Positions 18,144-28,678 of a stretch of DNA of 64,000 nucleotides are shown here, one piece after another. The translations under genes and the position numbers were made by a program. The notes under the pieces were generated by a model, which saw only the letters and a program-made list of their open reading frames with translations, did no database searches and was not told the origin of the DNA. Numbering within the stretch: position 1 is the first letter of the stretch; the number at the start of each line of letters is the position of its first letter. The DNA comes from Parahoeflea alexandrii (lineage in GTDB: Bacteria > Pseudomonadota > Alphaproteobacteria > Rhizobiales > Rhizobiaceae): assembly GCF_027214025.1 (NCBI RefSeq), contig NZ_JAPWHB010000005.1:72575-136574 (forward strand). Reading direction: 5' to 3'.

Positions 18144-18380
18144 TCAACGGCCCTGCGTGACGATCACCGGGATCAGCAGGTCACCCCAGTTGCCTTCGCC
18201 GCCATGGTGGCGGGCCGAGCGAACCAGCTCCACCGACACGCCGGCATCGACGGCCTTCATGACGGAGTGGTTGAGACGGTGCAGGTCGTTGGCCAGCATG
18301 CGGATTGCTGCCTGCTGGTCTGCATCCATTGCCGAAGACTGCTCTTCTGCTCTTTCCTTGACGCGGGTCTGGGGTGCCAT
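18144..18380 (-). CDS. Conserved small protein downstream of isocitrate lyase
   Basis: 78 residues, cytoplasmic, helical, no cysteines; the central part contains LHRLNHSVMKAVDAG and the end is rich in Gly and Val. I recall similar small hypothetical genes following aceA in other Rhizobiales. The second of two nearby ATGs is chosen, since GGAG is then 8 bases upstream. Cotranscribed with aceA, with a GC hairpin between the two. Role unknown. Confidence 0.65.
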   Translation of the reverse strand: MAPQTRVKERAEEQSSAMDADQQAAIRMLANDLHRLNHSVMKAVDAGVSVELVRSARHHGGEGNWGDLLIPVIVTQGR

Positions 18381-18441
18381 GTGCATTTCTCCTCTAGCGG
18401 GGTTTGTGATCGGGTCGTCTGGGTCGTCTGTCGGGGTCCCC

Positions 18442-18461
18442 CACCCGCCCTTTGGCGGGTG
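18442..18461 (-). repeat. Hairpin between aceA and its small partner
   Basis: CACCCGCC, 4-base loop, GGCGGGTG: a perfect 8-bp stem 16 bases after the aceA stop, with no T-run. It may stabilise or process the aceA mRNA so that the downstream gene is expressed less. Function is inferred. Confidence 0.4.
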
Positions 18462-18476
18462 AGGGGCTGTCTTGCT

Positions 18477-19766
<1,290 letters not shown>

Positions 19767-19920
19767 GACGTCTCTCCGGTCAGGGTATGTTGCTGTCCAG
19801 CGAACCAGCTTGGGAGCCCTTCGTTCGCCTTCGATGTGACTGGATTTACATTGCGCTGCACACGAAGCCGAGAGAATTCAGCAAATGCGGTCGAAAAATC
19901 AGGTCAAGCTGTCTTGTGTT

Positions 19921-20004
19921 TGACAAAACCGGAGTGTAAATTTGTCACAATTGTAAAAGCGAAATCTCTGCGGACTGTGGCGAAAGTCTGTAAAATCCTG
20001 TAAA
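19921..20004. promoter_or_regulatory. Repeat-rich control region between aceA and the RamB-type gene
   Basis: TGACAAA (19921-19927) and TTTGTCA (19941-19947) form a 7-bp inverted repeat with a 13-base spacer. Four TGTAAA copies in the same orientation start at 19935, 19952, 19989 and 19999. The sites lie between the divergent starts, closest to the regulator, and are good candidates for autoregulation and aceA control. Confidence 0.5.
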
Positions 20005-20014
20005 GATCGAGGCG

Positions 20015-21454
20015 ATGGCTGAACAGAAGATATTTGCCGGTCCGCGCATCCGCCGCATCCGCAACGCCAAGGGCTTGACCCAGACCGCCATGGCCGAGGC
20101 GCTCGGGATTTCTCCCTCCTATCTCAATCTGATCGAGCGCAACCAGCGGCCCTTGACGGTGCAGCTGATCCTCAAGCTCTCTTCGGTCTACAAGGTCGAC
20201 GTCGAGGAGCTGCAGGGCGAGGGCGGCGGCACCACGCTGGCAAGCCTCAAGGAGGTCTTCGCCGATCCGCTTCTGACCGGCGAGCTGCCGGGCGACCAGG
20301 AAGTGGTCGAGATCGCCGAAGCCGCGCCCAATGCCAGTGCAGCCATCCTGAAGCTGCACCGCGCCTACCGCGAGCAGGCCGAGCGCCTGTCCGATCTCTC
20401 CGCCATGCTGGCCCGCGAGGGCCACAGCCCGGCGCTGTCGGGCGCGCGGCTGCCGATGGATGAAGTCCGCGAGTTGCTCGAGAACCGCCCCAATCACCAT
20501 CCGGCGCTGGAAGAGGAGGCGGAATCCTTCCACCAGGTGCTCAAGCCCGGCGATGATCTGATGGGCGCGCTCAAGGCCTGGCTCAGGACCGAGCACGGCG
20601 TCGTCGTCCGCCCGCTGCCGGTTGCAACCATGCCCAACTGGCGCCGCCGCTATGACCGCCACTCGCAGCGCCTGTTCCTGTCCGAACGCCTGTCGCCGTT
20701 CGACCAGCTGCGCGAGGTCGCCATGGAAGCCTCGCTGATCCGCATGAATGTCGCCATCGCCGCCGGCGTCGGCGAGCTCAAGCTCTCGAGCGACGAGGCC
20801 CGCCGCATCGCCCGCTTCGAACTCGCCCGCTACGCCGCGCACGCGCTGATGATGCCCTATCAGGCCTTTCACGCCGCCGCCCAGCGCGCCCGCTACGACA
20901 TCGACGTGCTGAAATCGCGCTTCGGCGTATCCTTCGAGCAGGCCGCCAACCGCGTCACCACGCTGTGCCGGCCGAACCTTTCGGGCGTGCCTTTCTTCAT
21001 GCTTGAGGTCGATGTCGCCGGTCACCGCTTCCGCCGCGCCGGGGCGCAGGGCTTTCCGCAGCAGCGTTTTGGCGGCAATTGTCCCAAGCTGTCGATCCAC
21101 GCCGCCTTCTCGCAGCCCGCGCAGGTGCTGGTCGAGGCCGTCGAAATGCCCGGCGGCGCCGAGTTCCTCACCGTCTCCCGCACACTCGAGGGGCCGCAGG
21201 GCGCGTTTTCCGAACGGCCCCGCCGCACCGCCATCCTGCTCGGCTGCGACATCGGCTTCCGCGATGAAATCGTCTATGGCGAAGCCCTGCCGATGAGCGG
21301 CGGCAAATCAGCGCAACCGGTTTCCATTCCCGTCGGTCCGGCCTGCAGGCTGTGCGAACGCGCCGGATGCCTGGCCCGCGCCGAGCCGCCGATCACCCGG
21401 CCCTTGGGGCTCGACGAGATGGTAACGGGGCTTTCAGCCTTCGATTTTCAATGA
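20015..21454 (+). CDS. RamB-type short-chain acyl regulator (XRE-DUF955-type)
   Basis: 479 residues. Residues 8-65 are an XRE helix-turn-helix (LTQTAMAEALGISPSYLNLIE). The middle (about 180-310) corresponds to the ImmA/IrrE-like domain and the C-terminal part (about 310-470) to the domain of short-chain fatty acyl regulators, ending in a Cys-rich CRLCERAGCLAR segment. Homologues such as RamB and PrpC-type ScfRs control acetate and propionate genes, in line with its divergence from aceA. The zinc-protease HEXXH motif is absent, so it is a sensor rather than a protease. Confidence 0.85.
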   Translation: MAEQKIFAGPRIRRIRNAKGLTQTAMAEALGISPSYLNLIERNQRPLTVQLILKLSSVYKVDVEELQGEGGGTTLASLKEVFADPLLTGELPGDQEVVEIAEAAPNASAAILKLHRAYREQAERLSDLSAMLAREGHSPALSGARLPMDEVRELLENRPNHHPALEEEAESFHQVLKPGDDLMGALKAWLRTEHGVVVRPLPVATMPNWRRRYDRHSQRLFLSERLSPFDQLREVAMEASLIRMNVAIAAGVGELKLSSDEARRIARFELARYAAHALMMPYQAFHAAAQRARYDIDVLKSRFGVSFEQAANRVTTLCRPNLSGVPFFMLEVDVAGHRFRRAGAQGFPQQRFGGNCPKLSIHAAFSQPAQVLVEAVEMPGGAEFLTVSRTLEGPQGAFSERPRRTAILLGCDIGFRDEIVYGEALPMSGGKSAQPVSIPVGPACRLCERAGCLARAEPPITRPLGLDEMVTGLSAFDFQ

Positions 21455-21699
21455 CCTGACCCCGGTTGACCGCGTGCGGGCATGCCAGGTGGTGGACAAC
21501 GGCGCGGCGGAAGTGCGTTGCAGCATTTTCTCGGGCAGGGGTATCAGGAAATGACCTGATCACCTCTTGTGCAACCTGAGATTCCGCCTAAAGTTGACCC
21601 ATCCGCCGCACCCTGCCGCTCAAGGTCGGGACGTGGACGTCCCCCGGGCGGCCCTGCCGTCCGCCGGGTGGCAAGATCCGAAGAACGAGAGGAACAGGA

Positions 21700-22794
21700 A
21701 TGACCCTGAAAGCCCGCCTAATCTCCGCAGCCGTCATGCTCGCCGCATCGACCGTGCTTGCAACCGCCCAGGAGCGCGTCGTCAACGTCTACAACTGGTC
21801 CGACTATATCGACGAGTCGATCCTCGAGGAATTCACCAAGGAAACCGGCATCAAGGTTGTCTACGATGTTTATGATTCCAATGAGGTTTTGGAAACGAAA
21901 TTGCTCGCCGGGTCGACCGGTTACGATCTCGTGGTCCCGACCGGGACTTTTCTTGCCCGGCAGATTCAGGCCGGTGTCTATCAGAAGCTCGACAAGTCCA
22001 AGCTGCCCAACCTGGTCAACATGGACCCGGCCATCATGTCGCGGCTGGAAAAATACGATCCCGGCAACGAGCACGCCATCAACTACATGTGGGGCACCAC
22101 CGGGATCGGCATCAACGTTGATATGGTCAAGGAACGTCTAGGCGACCAGCTTCTAAATACCTGGGACATCGTTTTTAAACCGGAGATACTAGCCAAGCTC
22201 GCCGATTGCGGCGTCTACATGTTGGATACTCCGGACGAAATGGTCCCTGCGGCGCTGAACTATCTCGGCCTCGATCCGGACTCCAACGCGGCCGAGGACA
22301 TCGCCAAGGCCGAGGAACTCCTACTAAGTGTCCGTCCGAGCGTGAAGAAGTTCCATTCCTCGGAATACATCAACGCGCTTGCCAATGGCGATGCTTGCCT
22401 GGCCGTCGGCTGGTCCGGCGACGTTCTACAGGCACGCGACCGCGCCGCTGAAGCCGATCAGGGCGTCACCATCGATTACATCATCCCCAAGGAAGGCGCG
22501 CTGATGTGGTTCGACAGCTTTGCCATCCCGGCAGATGCGCCTAATGTCGCCGAGGCACATGAGTTCCTCAATTACATGATGAAGCCGGAAGTGGCCGCCA
22601 AAGCCTCTAACTATGTCTACTACGCCAACGGCAACGAGGCCTCCAAGAAGTTCCTCAACGAGGACGTGATCGGCGACCCGGCTATCTACCCGGATGAGGA
22701 AGCCTTCGGGCGTCTCTATAGCACCTCGCCAAAGGATCAGCGCACCCAGCGCCTCCTGACGCGGACCTGGACAAAGGTCGTCACCGGTCAGTGA
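21700..22794 (+). CDS. potF: Polyamine ABC transporter substrate-binding protein
   Basis: 364 residues, PotD/PotF family, periplasmic. Signal peptide at 1-23 (ATA-QE cleavage), then VVNVYNWSDYID, the canonical start of mature PotF proteins, and GYDLVVPTGTFLARQ. It captures putrescine or spermidine for the transporter encoded next. A terminator-like hairpin after it probably lets it be made in excess of the membrane parts. Codon choice in 21870-22770 is less GC-biased, with several CTA codons that are rare elsewhere here. Confidence 0.92.
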   Translation: MTLKARLISAAVMLAASTVLATAQERVVNVYNWSDYIDESILEEFTKETGIKVVYDVYDSNEVLETKLLAGSTGYDLVVPTGTFLARQIQAGVYQKLDKSKLPNLVNMDPAIMSRLEKYDPGNEHAINYMWGTTGIGINVDMVKERLGDQLLNTWDIVFKPEILAKLADCGVYMLDTPDEMVPAALNYLGLDPDSNAAEDIAKAEELLLSVRPSVKKFHSSEYINALANGDACLAVGWSGDVLQARDRAAEADQGVTIDYIIPKEGALMWFDSFAIPADAPNVAEAHEFLNYMMKPEVAAKASNYVYYANGNEASKKFLNEDVIGDPAIYPDEEAFGRLYSTSPKDQRTQRLLTRTWTKVVTGQ

Positions 22795-22806
22795 CACGAG
22801 AATGAA

Positions 22807-22837
22807 CCCCCGGTCCGGTCAATGGGCCGGGGGTTTT
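22807..22837 (+). terminator. Attenuating terminator after potF
   Basis: CCCCCGG pairs with CCGGGGG (extended by a wobble and two more pairs) and is followed by TTTT. It lies 12 bases after the potF stop, with the ATPase gene 136 bases further on. Confidence 0.7.
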
Positions 22838-22887
22838 CACTTCGGCGCCTCTGCGCCTGACGTCAAACGCAGAGGCCGCTGTAGCAG

Positions 22888-22908
22888 TTTGAAAGAATGC
22901 ATGCGCGG
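22888..22908 (+). promoter_or_regulatory. Motif shared with the liv gap (copy A)
   Basis: TTTGAAAGAATGCATGCGCG lies between the potF terminator and the ATPase gene. A closely similar segment occurs at 40458-40479 in the equivalent position of the amino acid transporter operon, and an inverted copy at 40505-40518. Possible promoter or regulator site. Confidence 0.35.
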
Positions 22909-22972
22909 TATCGCCGGGATGAACAAGGTTGAACGCGACAGGCACTGGTATTGATCATGGGGACAGTTGATC

Positions 22973-24112
<1,140 letters not shown>

Positions 24113-24115
24113 GGA

Positions 24116-24499
24116 ATGTCCATGGAGCGCACCGAGCCGTCAGACCAGGTTGCCCTGCAAAGGGCCTTCAGGACAAACCGCATCGCCGCAGTTGTCATGA
24201 CCGTGGCCATCGCGGCGGGTCTGCTGCTGCAGCGTCCGGAATTTGCTGCGGTCTATGTCGGCTATGTGATTGTTTCCGTCTATTTCCTCGTTCTGGCCAA
24301 AAGCTACGGGATTTTCGTCAAGCCGTCTCCACCGGCCGAGCAGAATTTCGCGGCCTATGTGTCGATTTCCACCCTGGGTTTTTTCGCCGTCATGATCGGC
24401 GCGCCGGAGCTTGTCGACCTCTACGGCACCATGGTGCTGGCCGTTCTCTCGATGCTCATGGCGATCTTTCTCGCCCGCGCCGTTGTCAAGTCGCTATGA
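24116..24499 (+). CDS. Four-helix membrane protein inside the polyamine transporter operon
   Basis: 127 residues. After a polar 22-residue start there are four hydrophobic helices (about 24-40, 45-65, 82-98 and 103-123) and no catalytic motif. It begins 3 bases after the ATPase gene and ends 10 bases before the first permease, so it is surely cotranscribed, yet the canonical potFGHI set has no such component. It could be an accessory or regulatory subunit. No family was recognised. Confidence 0.75.
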   Translation: MSMERTEPSDQVALQRAFRTNRIAAVVMTVAIAAGLLLQRPEFAAVYVGYVIVSVYFLVLAKSYGIFVKPSPPAEQNFAAYVSISTLGFFAVMIGAPELVDLYGTMVLAVLSMLMAIFLARAVVKSL

Positions 24500-24509
24500 G
24501 GGGCTCCCG

Positions 24510-25418
24510 ATGAAACTCATCTCCGCCATCACCCGCCGCCTGGTCATCATCATTCCCTATGCCTGGCTGTTGATCTTCTTTCTGGTGCCCTTCGGCATCG
24601 TGCTGAAGATCTCGCTCTCCGAGCCGATGATGGCGATGCCGCCCTATGCGCCGACCATCGACATGGCCGACGGCATTTCGGGCATCATCGAGGCTTTCCG
24701 CCAATTCAGCTTCGCAAACTATGTCTGGCTGACCGAGGACGCGCTCTACATCAACGCCTATGTTTCCTCGATCACCATCGCCTTCATCTCGACGCTGCTG
24801 ACGCTGCTGATCGGCTTTCCGCTGGCCTACGGCATGGCGCGCGCGCCCGCCTCGCTGCGCCCGACGCTGCTGATGCTGGTGATCCTGCCGTTCTGGACCT
24901 CGTTCCTGATCCGGGTTTACGCCTGGATCGGCATCCTCAAGCCCGAGGGCCTGCTCAACCAGCTGCTGCTGGCCATCGGCGTCATCGACGAGCCGCTGAT
25001 CATCCTCAACACCAACACCGCGGTCTATATCGGCATCGTCTATTCCTACCTGCCCTTCATGGTACTGCCGATCTACTCGGCGCTCGAGAAGATGGATTAC
25101 ACGTTGATAGAGGCGGCGCAGGATCTTGGCTGCCCGGCGATCTCGGCCTTCTGGAAGATCACCTTTCCGCTCGCCATCCCCGGCATCGTCGCCGGCTGCC
25201 TGCTGGTCTTCATCCCCGCCGTCGGCGAGTTCGTCATTCCGGACCTGCTCGGCGGCTCGCGCACCCTGATGATCGGCAAGACGCTGTGGAGCGAGTTCTT
25301 CAACAACCGCGACTGGCCGGTCTCCTCGGCGGTCGCCGTGCTGCTGCTGCTGATTCTGGTGGTCCCCATCATGTTCTTCCAGCAGGCGCAGGCCAAATCC
25401 CAGGAAAGCGGACGGTGA
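24510..25418 (+). CDS. potH: Polyamine ABC transporter permease 1
   Basis: 302 residues from the ATG at 24510 with GAGGGG 6 bases upstream. Six membrane helices; the EAA loop that contacts the ATPase is EAAQDLGCPAISAFWKITFP near residues 197-216. Forms a heterodimer with the next gene product. Confidence 0.92.
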   Translation: MKLISAITRRLVIIIPYAWLLIFFLVPFGIVLKISLSEPMMAMPPYAPTIDMADGISGIIEAFRQFSFANYVWLTEDALYINAYVSSITIAFISTLLTLLIGFPLAYGMARAPASLRPTLLMLVILPFWTSFLIRVYAWIGILKPEGLLNQLLLAIGVIDEPLIILNTNTAVYIGIVYSYLPFMVLPIYSALEKMDYTLIEAAQDLGCPAISAFWKITFPLAIPGIVAGCLLVFIPAVGEFVIPDLLGGSRTLMIGKTLWSEFFNNRDWPVSSAVAVLLLLILVVPIMFFQQAQAKSQESGR

Positions 25419-25428
25419 GGATTTTCCC

Positions 25429-26250
25429 ATGAACACGACCTGGTCCCGCTTCAACATTGCCTCGGTGGTCTTCGGATTTGCCTTCCTCTACCTGCCGATC
25501 GTCATCCTGGTGGTCTATTCGTTCAACGAGTCCCGGCTGGTGACGGTCTGGGCCGGCTTTTCGACCAAATGGTATGGCGAACTGTTCAACAACCAGGGCC
25601 TGATGGATGCAGCCTGGGTGACTGTCCGGGTGGGGTTCGTCTCCGCCACCTTCGCAACCGTGCTCGGCACGCTGGCGGCGCTGGCGCTGACCCGCTACAC
25701 CCGCTTCAACGGCCGTATCCTGTTCTCCGGCATGGTGTTTGCGCCGCTGGTCATGCCCGAAGTCATCACCGGCCTGTCGCTGCTGCTCCTGTTCGTGGCG
25801 GTGGACTTCTCGCGCGGGTTCTGGACCGTGACGCTGGCGCACATCACCTTCACCATGTGCTTTGTCGCCGTCGTGGTACAGTCGCGGCTGATCAGCTTCG
25901 ACCGCTCGCTCGAGGAAGCGGCAATGGATCTGGGCGCCGGTCCCGTCACCACCTTCCTGCAGATCACCCTGCCGGTGATCCTGCCGGCGGTCATCTCCGG
26001 ATGGATGCTGGCCTTCACCCTGTCGCTCGACGACTTGGTGATCGCCAGCTTCACCTCCGGTCCGGGTGCGACCACGCTGCCGATGAAGATCTACTCGCAG
26101 GTGCGTCTGGGCGTCACGCCCGAGATCAACGCGGTCTGTACGCTGCTGATCGGCGCGGTGGCGATCGGCGTCATCATCGCCTCGGTGCTCAACAAGAGCC
26201 GCGAGGTCCGCCGCCAGCGCGACGAGCAGGCTGCGTTTGCCAATCGATAG
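25429..26250 (+). CDS. potI: Polyamine ABC transporter permease 2
   Basis: 273 residues, six membrane helices, with the EAA loop EEAAMDLGAGPVTTFLQITL near residues 163-182. Last gene of the operon, 10 bases after potH. It converges with a minus-strand gene whose stop lies 9 bases away, and no terminator hairpin is visible between them. Confidence 0.92.
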   Translation: MNTTWSRFNIASVVFGFAFLYLPIVILVVYSFNESRLVTVWAGFSTKWYGELFNNQGLMDAAWVTVRVGFVSATFATVLGTLAALALTRYTRFNGRILFSGMVFAPLVMPEVITGLSLLLLFVAVDFSRGFWTVTLAHITFTMCFVAVVVQSRLISFDRSLEEAAMDLGAGPVTTFLQITLPVILPAVISGWMLAFTLSLDDLVIASFTSGPGATTLPMKIYSQVRLGVTPEINAVCTLLIGAVAIGVIIASVLNKSREVRRQRDEQAAFANR

Positions 26251-26259
26251 ATAGTGGCG

Positions 26260-26544
26260 TCAGTTCCGCGGCGGCCTGAGCAGGTAGGTGACGAACCAGA
26301 TCGGAACGATCACCATCGAGCCGAGCACGATGTTGGGAATCGCCCAGGCCGCCCCGTTCTGCAGGGCCTCGAAAACCCGGTCCGGCGTCAGCCCGATCTC
26401 GGCCAGCAATTCGGCCGCAGACAGGTTCAGCGCCGACAGAACCGCGCCGGTGATCAGCGAAGCCAGTCCGATTTTGACAAGTGCCGAAAGCAGTTTCAGC
26501 ATTCCCTGACCGTTCCCCATATCAGCCCCGCGGGCGCCCGGCAT
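26260..26544 (-). CDS. Small membrane protein, DUF6460-like
   Basis: 94 residues with two hydrophobic helices (about 15-45 and 66-88) and a short cytoplasmic tail. The layout resembles the DUF6460 family of Rhizobiales, of unknown function. The start is uncertain: an ATG eight codons later and one fourteen codons later are also possible, and none has a strong ribosome binding site. Confidence 0.6.
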   Translation of the reverse strand: MPGARGADMGNGQGMLKLLSALVKIGLASLITGAVLSALNLSAAELLAEIGLTPDRVFEALQNGAAWAIPNIVLGSMVIVPIWFVTYLLRPPRN

Positions 26545-26619
26545 AGCCGAAGCAGTCCGCCATACCGATTGTCGCCAAATATGCGATTTTTCGCAAGCGT
26601 GCTCGATCCCTGCCCGGTT

Positions 26620-28494
26620 TCACGGCGTCACCGGTGAAATCACCGGTCGCGGCCAGGATCCGCCGATGAAGAATCTGAGCGGCTCCGGAGCCGCACCGGA
26701 CTGCGTGGCCTGGCCTTCGGCCACGGGCACTGGTGCCAGCACGCCGGCAATGGCAAGGCTCGAGCGCGAATAGGGAATGACGCCCGACAGCGAGATCATC
26801 TGCTGCGGGCCGACCAGTTCGGCGGTCGTCAGGTTGGCCTCGCCGCCGGCGATCGTCGCGTGAATGCGCGCCGAATTGAAGGAGAATCCGGTGCCTTCGC
26901 CCAGTTGATCGAGATCGAAGAAGCGTTCGGTCTTGGCGAGTTCCCGGAACTTGGCGATGTTGAGTCCGGGCACCATGCCGGCATCCACGGCGAGATCGAT
27001 CTTGCCGGTGAGATCCGACAGCGCGGTCGCCCAGGTCGGAAAGGGAGAGGTGACTTCGATGTCGAGTGACCCGGTGCCGCGCGGCAAGGGTCCGGTCAGC
27101 CCGATTGCGTCGAACAGGCCGCCGAAATTGGTGTTGCGCGCCGAAAGCTGGACCTTGACCCCGCCGTCTATCCCCTGCTCGGAAATGCCGATGCGGCCGA
27201 TCAGGTTGCCGCCATAGGCGGTGGCGTCGCCGACATCGAAATTGGCGCGGCCCTGCTCGACGCGGGCTGCGGCGGCGAGGTTGGAGAGCATCACCGGCCC
27301 GAAGCTGGCCGATTGCGCCGACAGCCTCAGGTCCAGCCCGATCTCGCGCAGGAAGCGCGTGTCGATGGTCGAGGCGATGTCCTTGCCGGCCTTGGGCAGC
27401 GGCGTGAACGCCTGCAGGAACGAGGCGATATCGAGCGAGTTGAACGCCAGCGTTCCGGCAATCAGCGGCGGTGCGTCGTCACGCAACGACATGTCCAGAA
27501 CGCCGATGCCGCGGTTCCGGTCGATCATGATGATCAGGTCATCGAGCTTTGCCTTGGTCTGCTCGGCGCTGATCTTCGCCGACAGATCAAGCGCGCCCAG
27601 CGCCTCGCCGGGCTTGATCTCGGTGCCGGACCATTCGAGCGCGCGTCGCACCGATACGCTCGAAAGCTTGAGCGCGCCGGACAGGAAGTAGTTCTGCCCG
27701 AGGCTGGCCGATCCGCCAAACTCGATATTCAGCGGCGCCGAGGTCAGCTTGATGTCCACGGGTGCTGTCCGGCCGCCGAGCAGCAAGAGCGGCGCCGCGG
27801 TTGATCCCGCAAGCGTCACCTGTTCGCCGCGGAAGATGGCGGTGATGTTGGCGCGCGCCACCGCCGTCGGAGCGGTCCAGGCCAGCGTGCCGTTGATCGC
27901 GGTCAGTTTTTCCGCCGCGGCACCGGGGTCGCGGATCCATTTGACCGTGCCGTCCTCGATGGTGACGGCGCCGAGTGCGGCGGATTCGGGGATGACCGCG
28001 GTAGCCGGAGCGGCTTCACCCGATTGCGCCGCTAGGTCCCTCGCCACGGCCGCCGCGACCCCTTGCGCCAGCTCGCCGGAGGCGGAGGACCAGTTGGACG
28101 TTGCATCCGGGTAGAGTTCCACATTGAAGGTCGGCCGGATCAGCTTGAACTCGGAGAAGCTCGGTGCGCCGAGCACCGCCGAGAACAGGTTGAAGTTGGC
28201 GACGATGCTGTCGGCGCGCAGGATCGGATCGCTGCCGGCAAAGGTCGACGGCAGGATTTCGACATTGTCGAGCTGGATCGTCGGCGTTGGCCAGAAATCG
28301 AGCGAGGGGGCATTTCCGAGCGACACCGGATGGCCCGCCCAGGCGCTGATGTCGCGCTCGAGCCGGTCGCGCACCACGCCGCTGGAAACCGCCAGCGGCA
28401 GGCTTGCGAACACGGCCAGGACCGAGACGAGCACGAACAGCGCACCCGAAATCGCCGCACGTCGCAAGGACCACTGTGCGATGATGAACCCCAA
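26620..28494 (-). CDS. AsmA family protein
   Basis: 624 residues. An N-terminal membrane anchor (about 12-37) is followed by a long periplasmic region of repeating beta strands. The start (VVRDRLERDISAWAGHPVSLG) is typical of AsmA proteins, and the C-terminal AsmA-like domain includes LDIEVTSPFPTWATALSDLTG. AsmA-like proteins are thought to help phospholipid or lipoprotein transfer to the outer membrane. It is a single-gene unit, divergent from acetoacetyl-CoA synthetase. Confidence 0.85.
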   Translation of the reverse strand: MGFIIAQWSLRRAAISGALFVLVSVLAVFASLPLAVSSGVVRDRLERDISAWAGHPVSLGNAPSLDFWPTPTIQLDNVEILPSTFAGSDPILRADSIVANFNLFSAVLGAPSFSEFKLIRPTFNVELYPDATSNWSSASGELAQGVAAAVARDLAAQSGEAAPATAVIPESAALGAVTIEDGTVKWIRDPGAAAEKLTAINGTLAWTAPTAVARANITAIFRGEQVTLAGSTAAPLLLLGGRTAPVDIKLTSAPLNIEFGGSASLGQNYFLSGALKLSSVSVRRALEWSGTEIKPGEALGALDLSAKISAEQTKAKLDDLIIMIDRNRGIGVLDMSLRDDAPPLIAGTLAFNSLDIASFLQAFTPLPKAGKDIASTIDTRFLREIGLDLRLSAQSASFGPVMLSNLAAAARVEQGRANFDVGDATAYGGNLIGRIGISEQGIDGGVKVQLSARNTNFGGLFDAIGLTGPLPRGTGSLDIEVTSPFPTWATALSDLTGKIDLAVDAGMVPGLNIAKFRELAKTERFFDLDQLGEGTGFSFNSARIHATIAGGEANLTTAELVGPQQMISLSGVIPYSRSSLAIAGVLAPVPVAEGQATQSGAAPEPLRFFIGGSWPRPVISPVTP

Positions 28495-28678
28495 TCCTGA
28501 TACCCCTCCGACTGTTGCCCCGTACGGCGCTGTTGGTTCTGGTTAAAGCTTGGTGAAGGCGAATGCAATTGGTGACTGCCGCGCGTGGCTTTTGTGATCG
28601 GTTGCGGCGTGAAGTTCTGTTTGCATCGGGCAGCGCCAATGCTACACCCTGACCCGCATTATCTGGCAGGAGCACATC

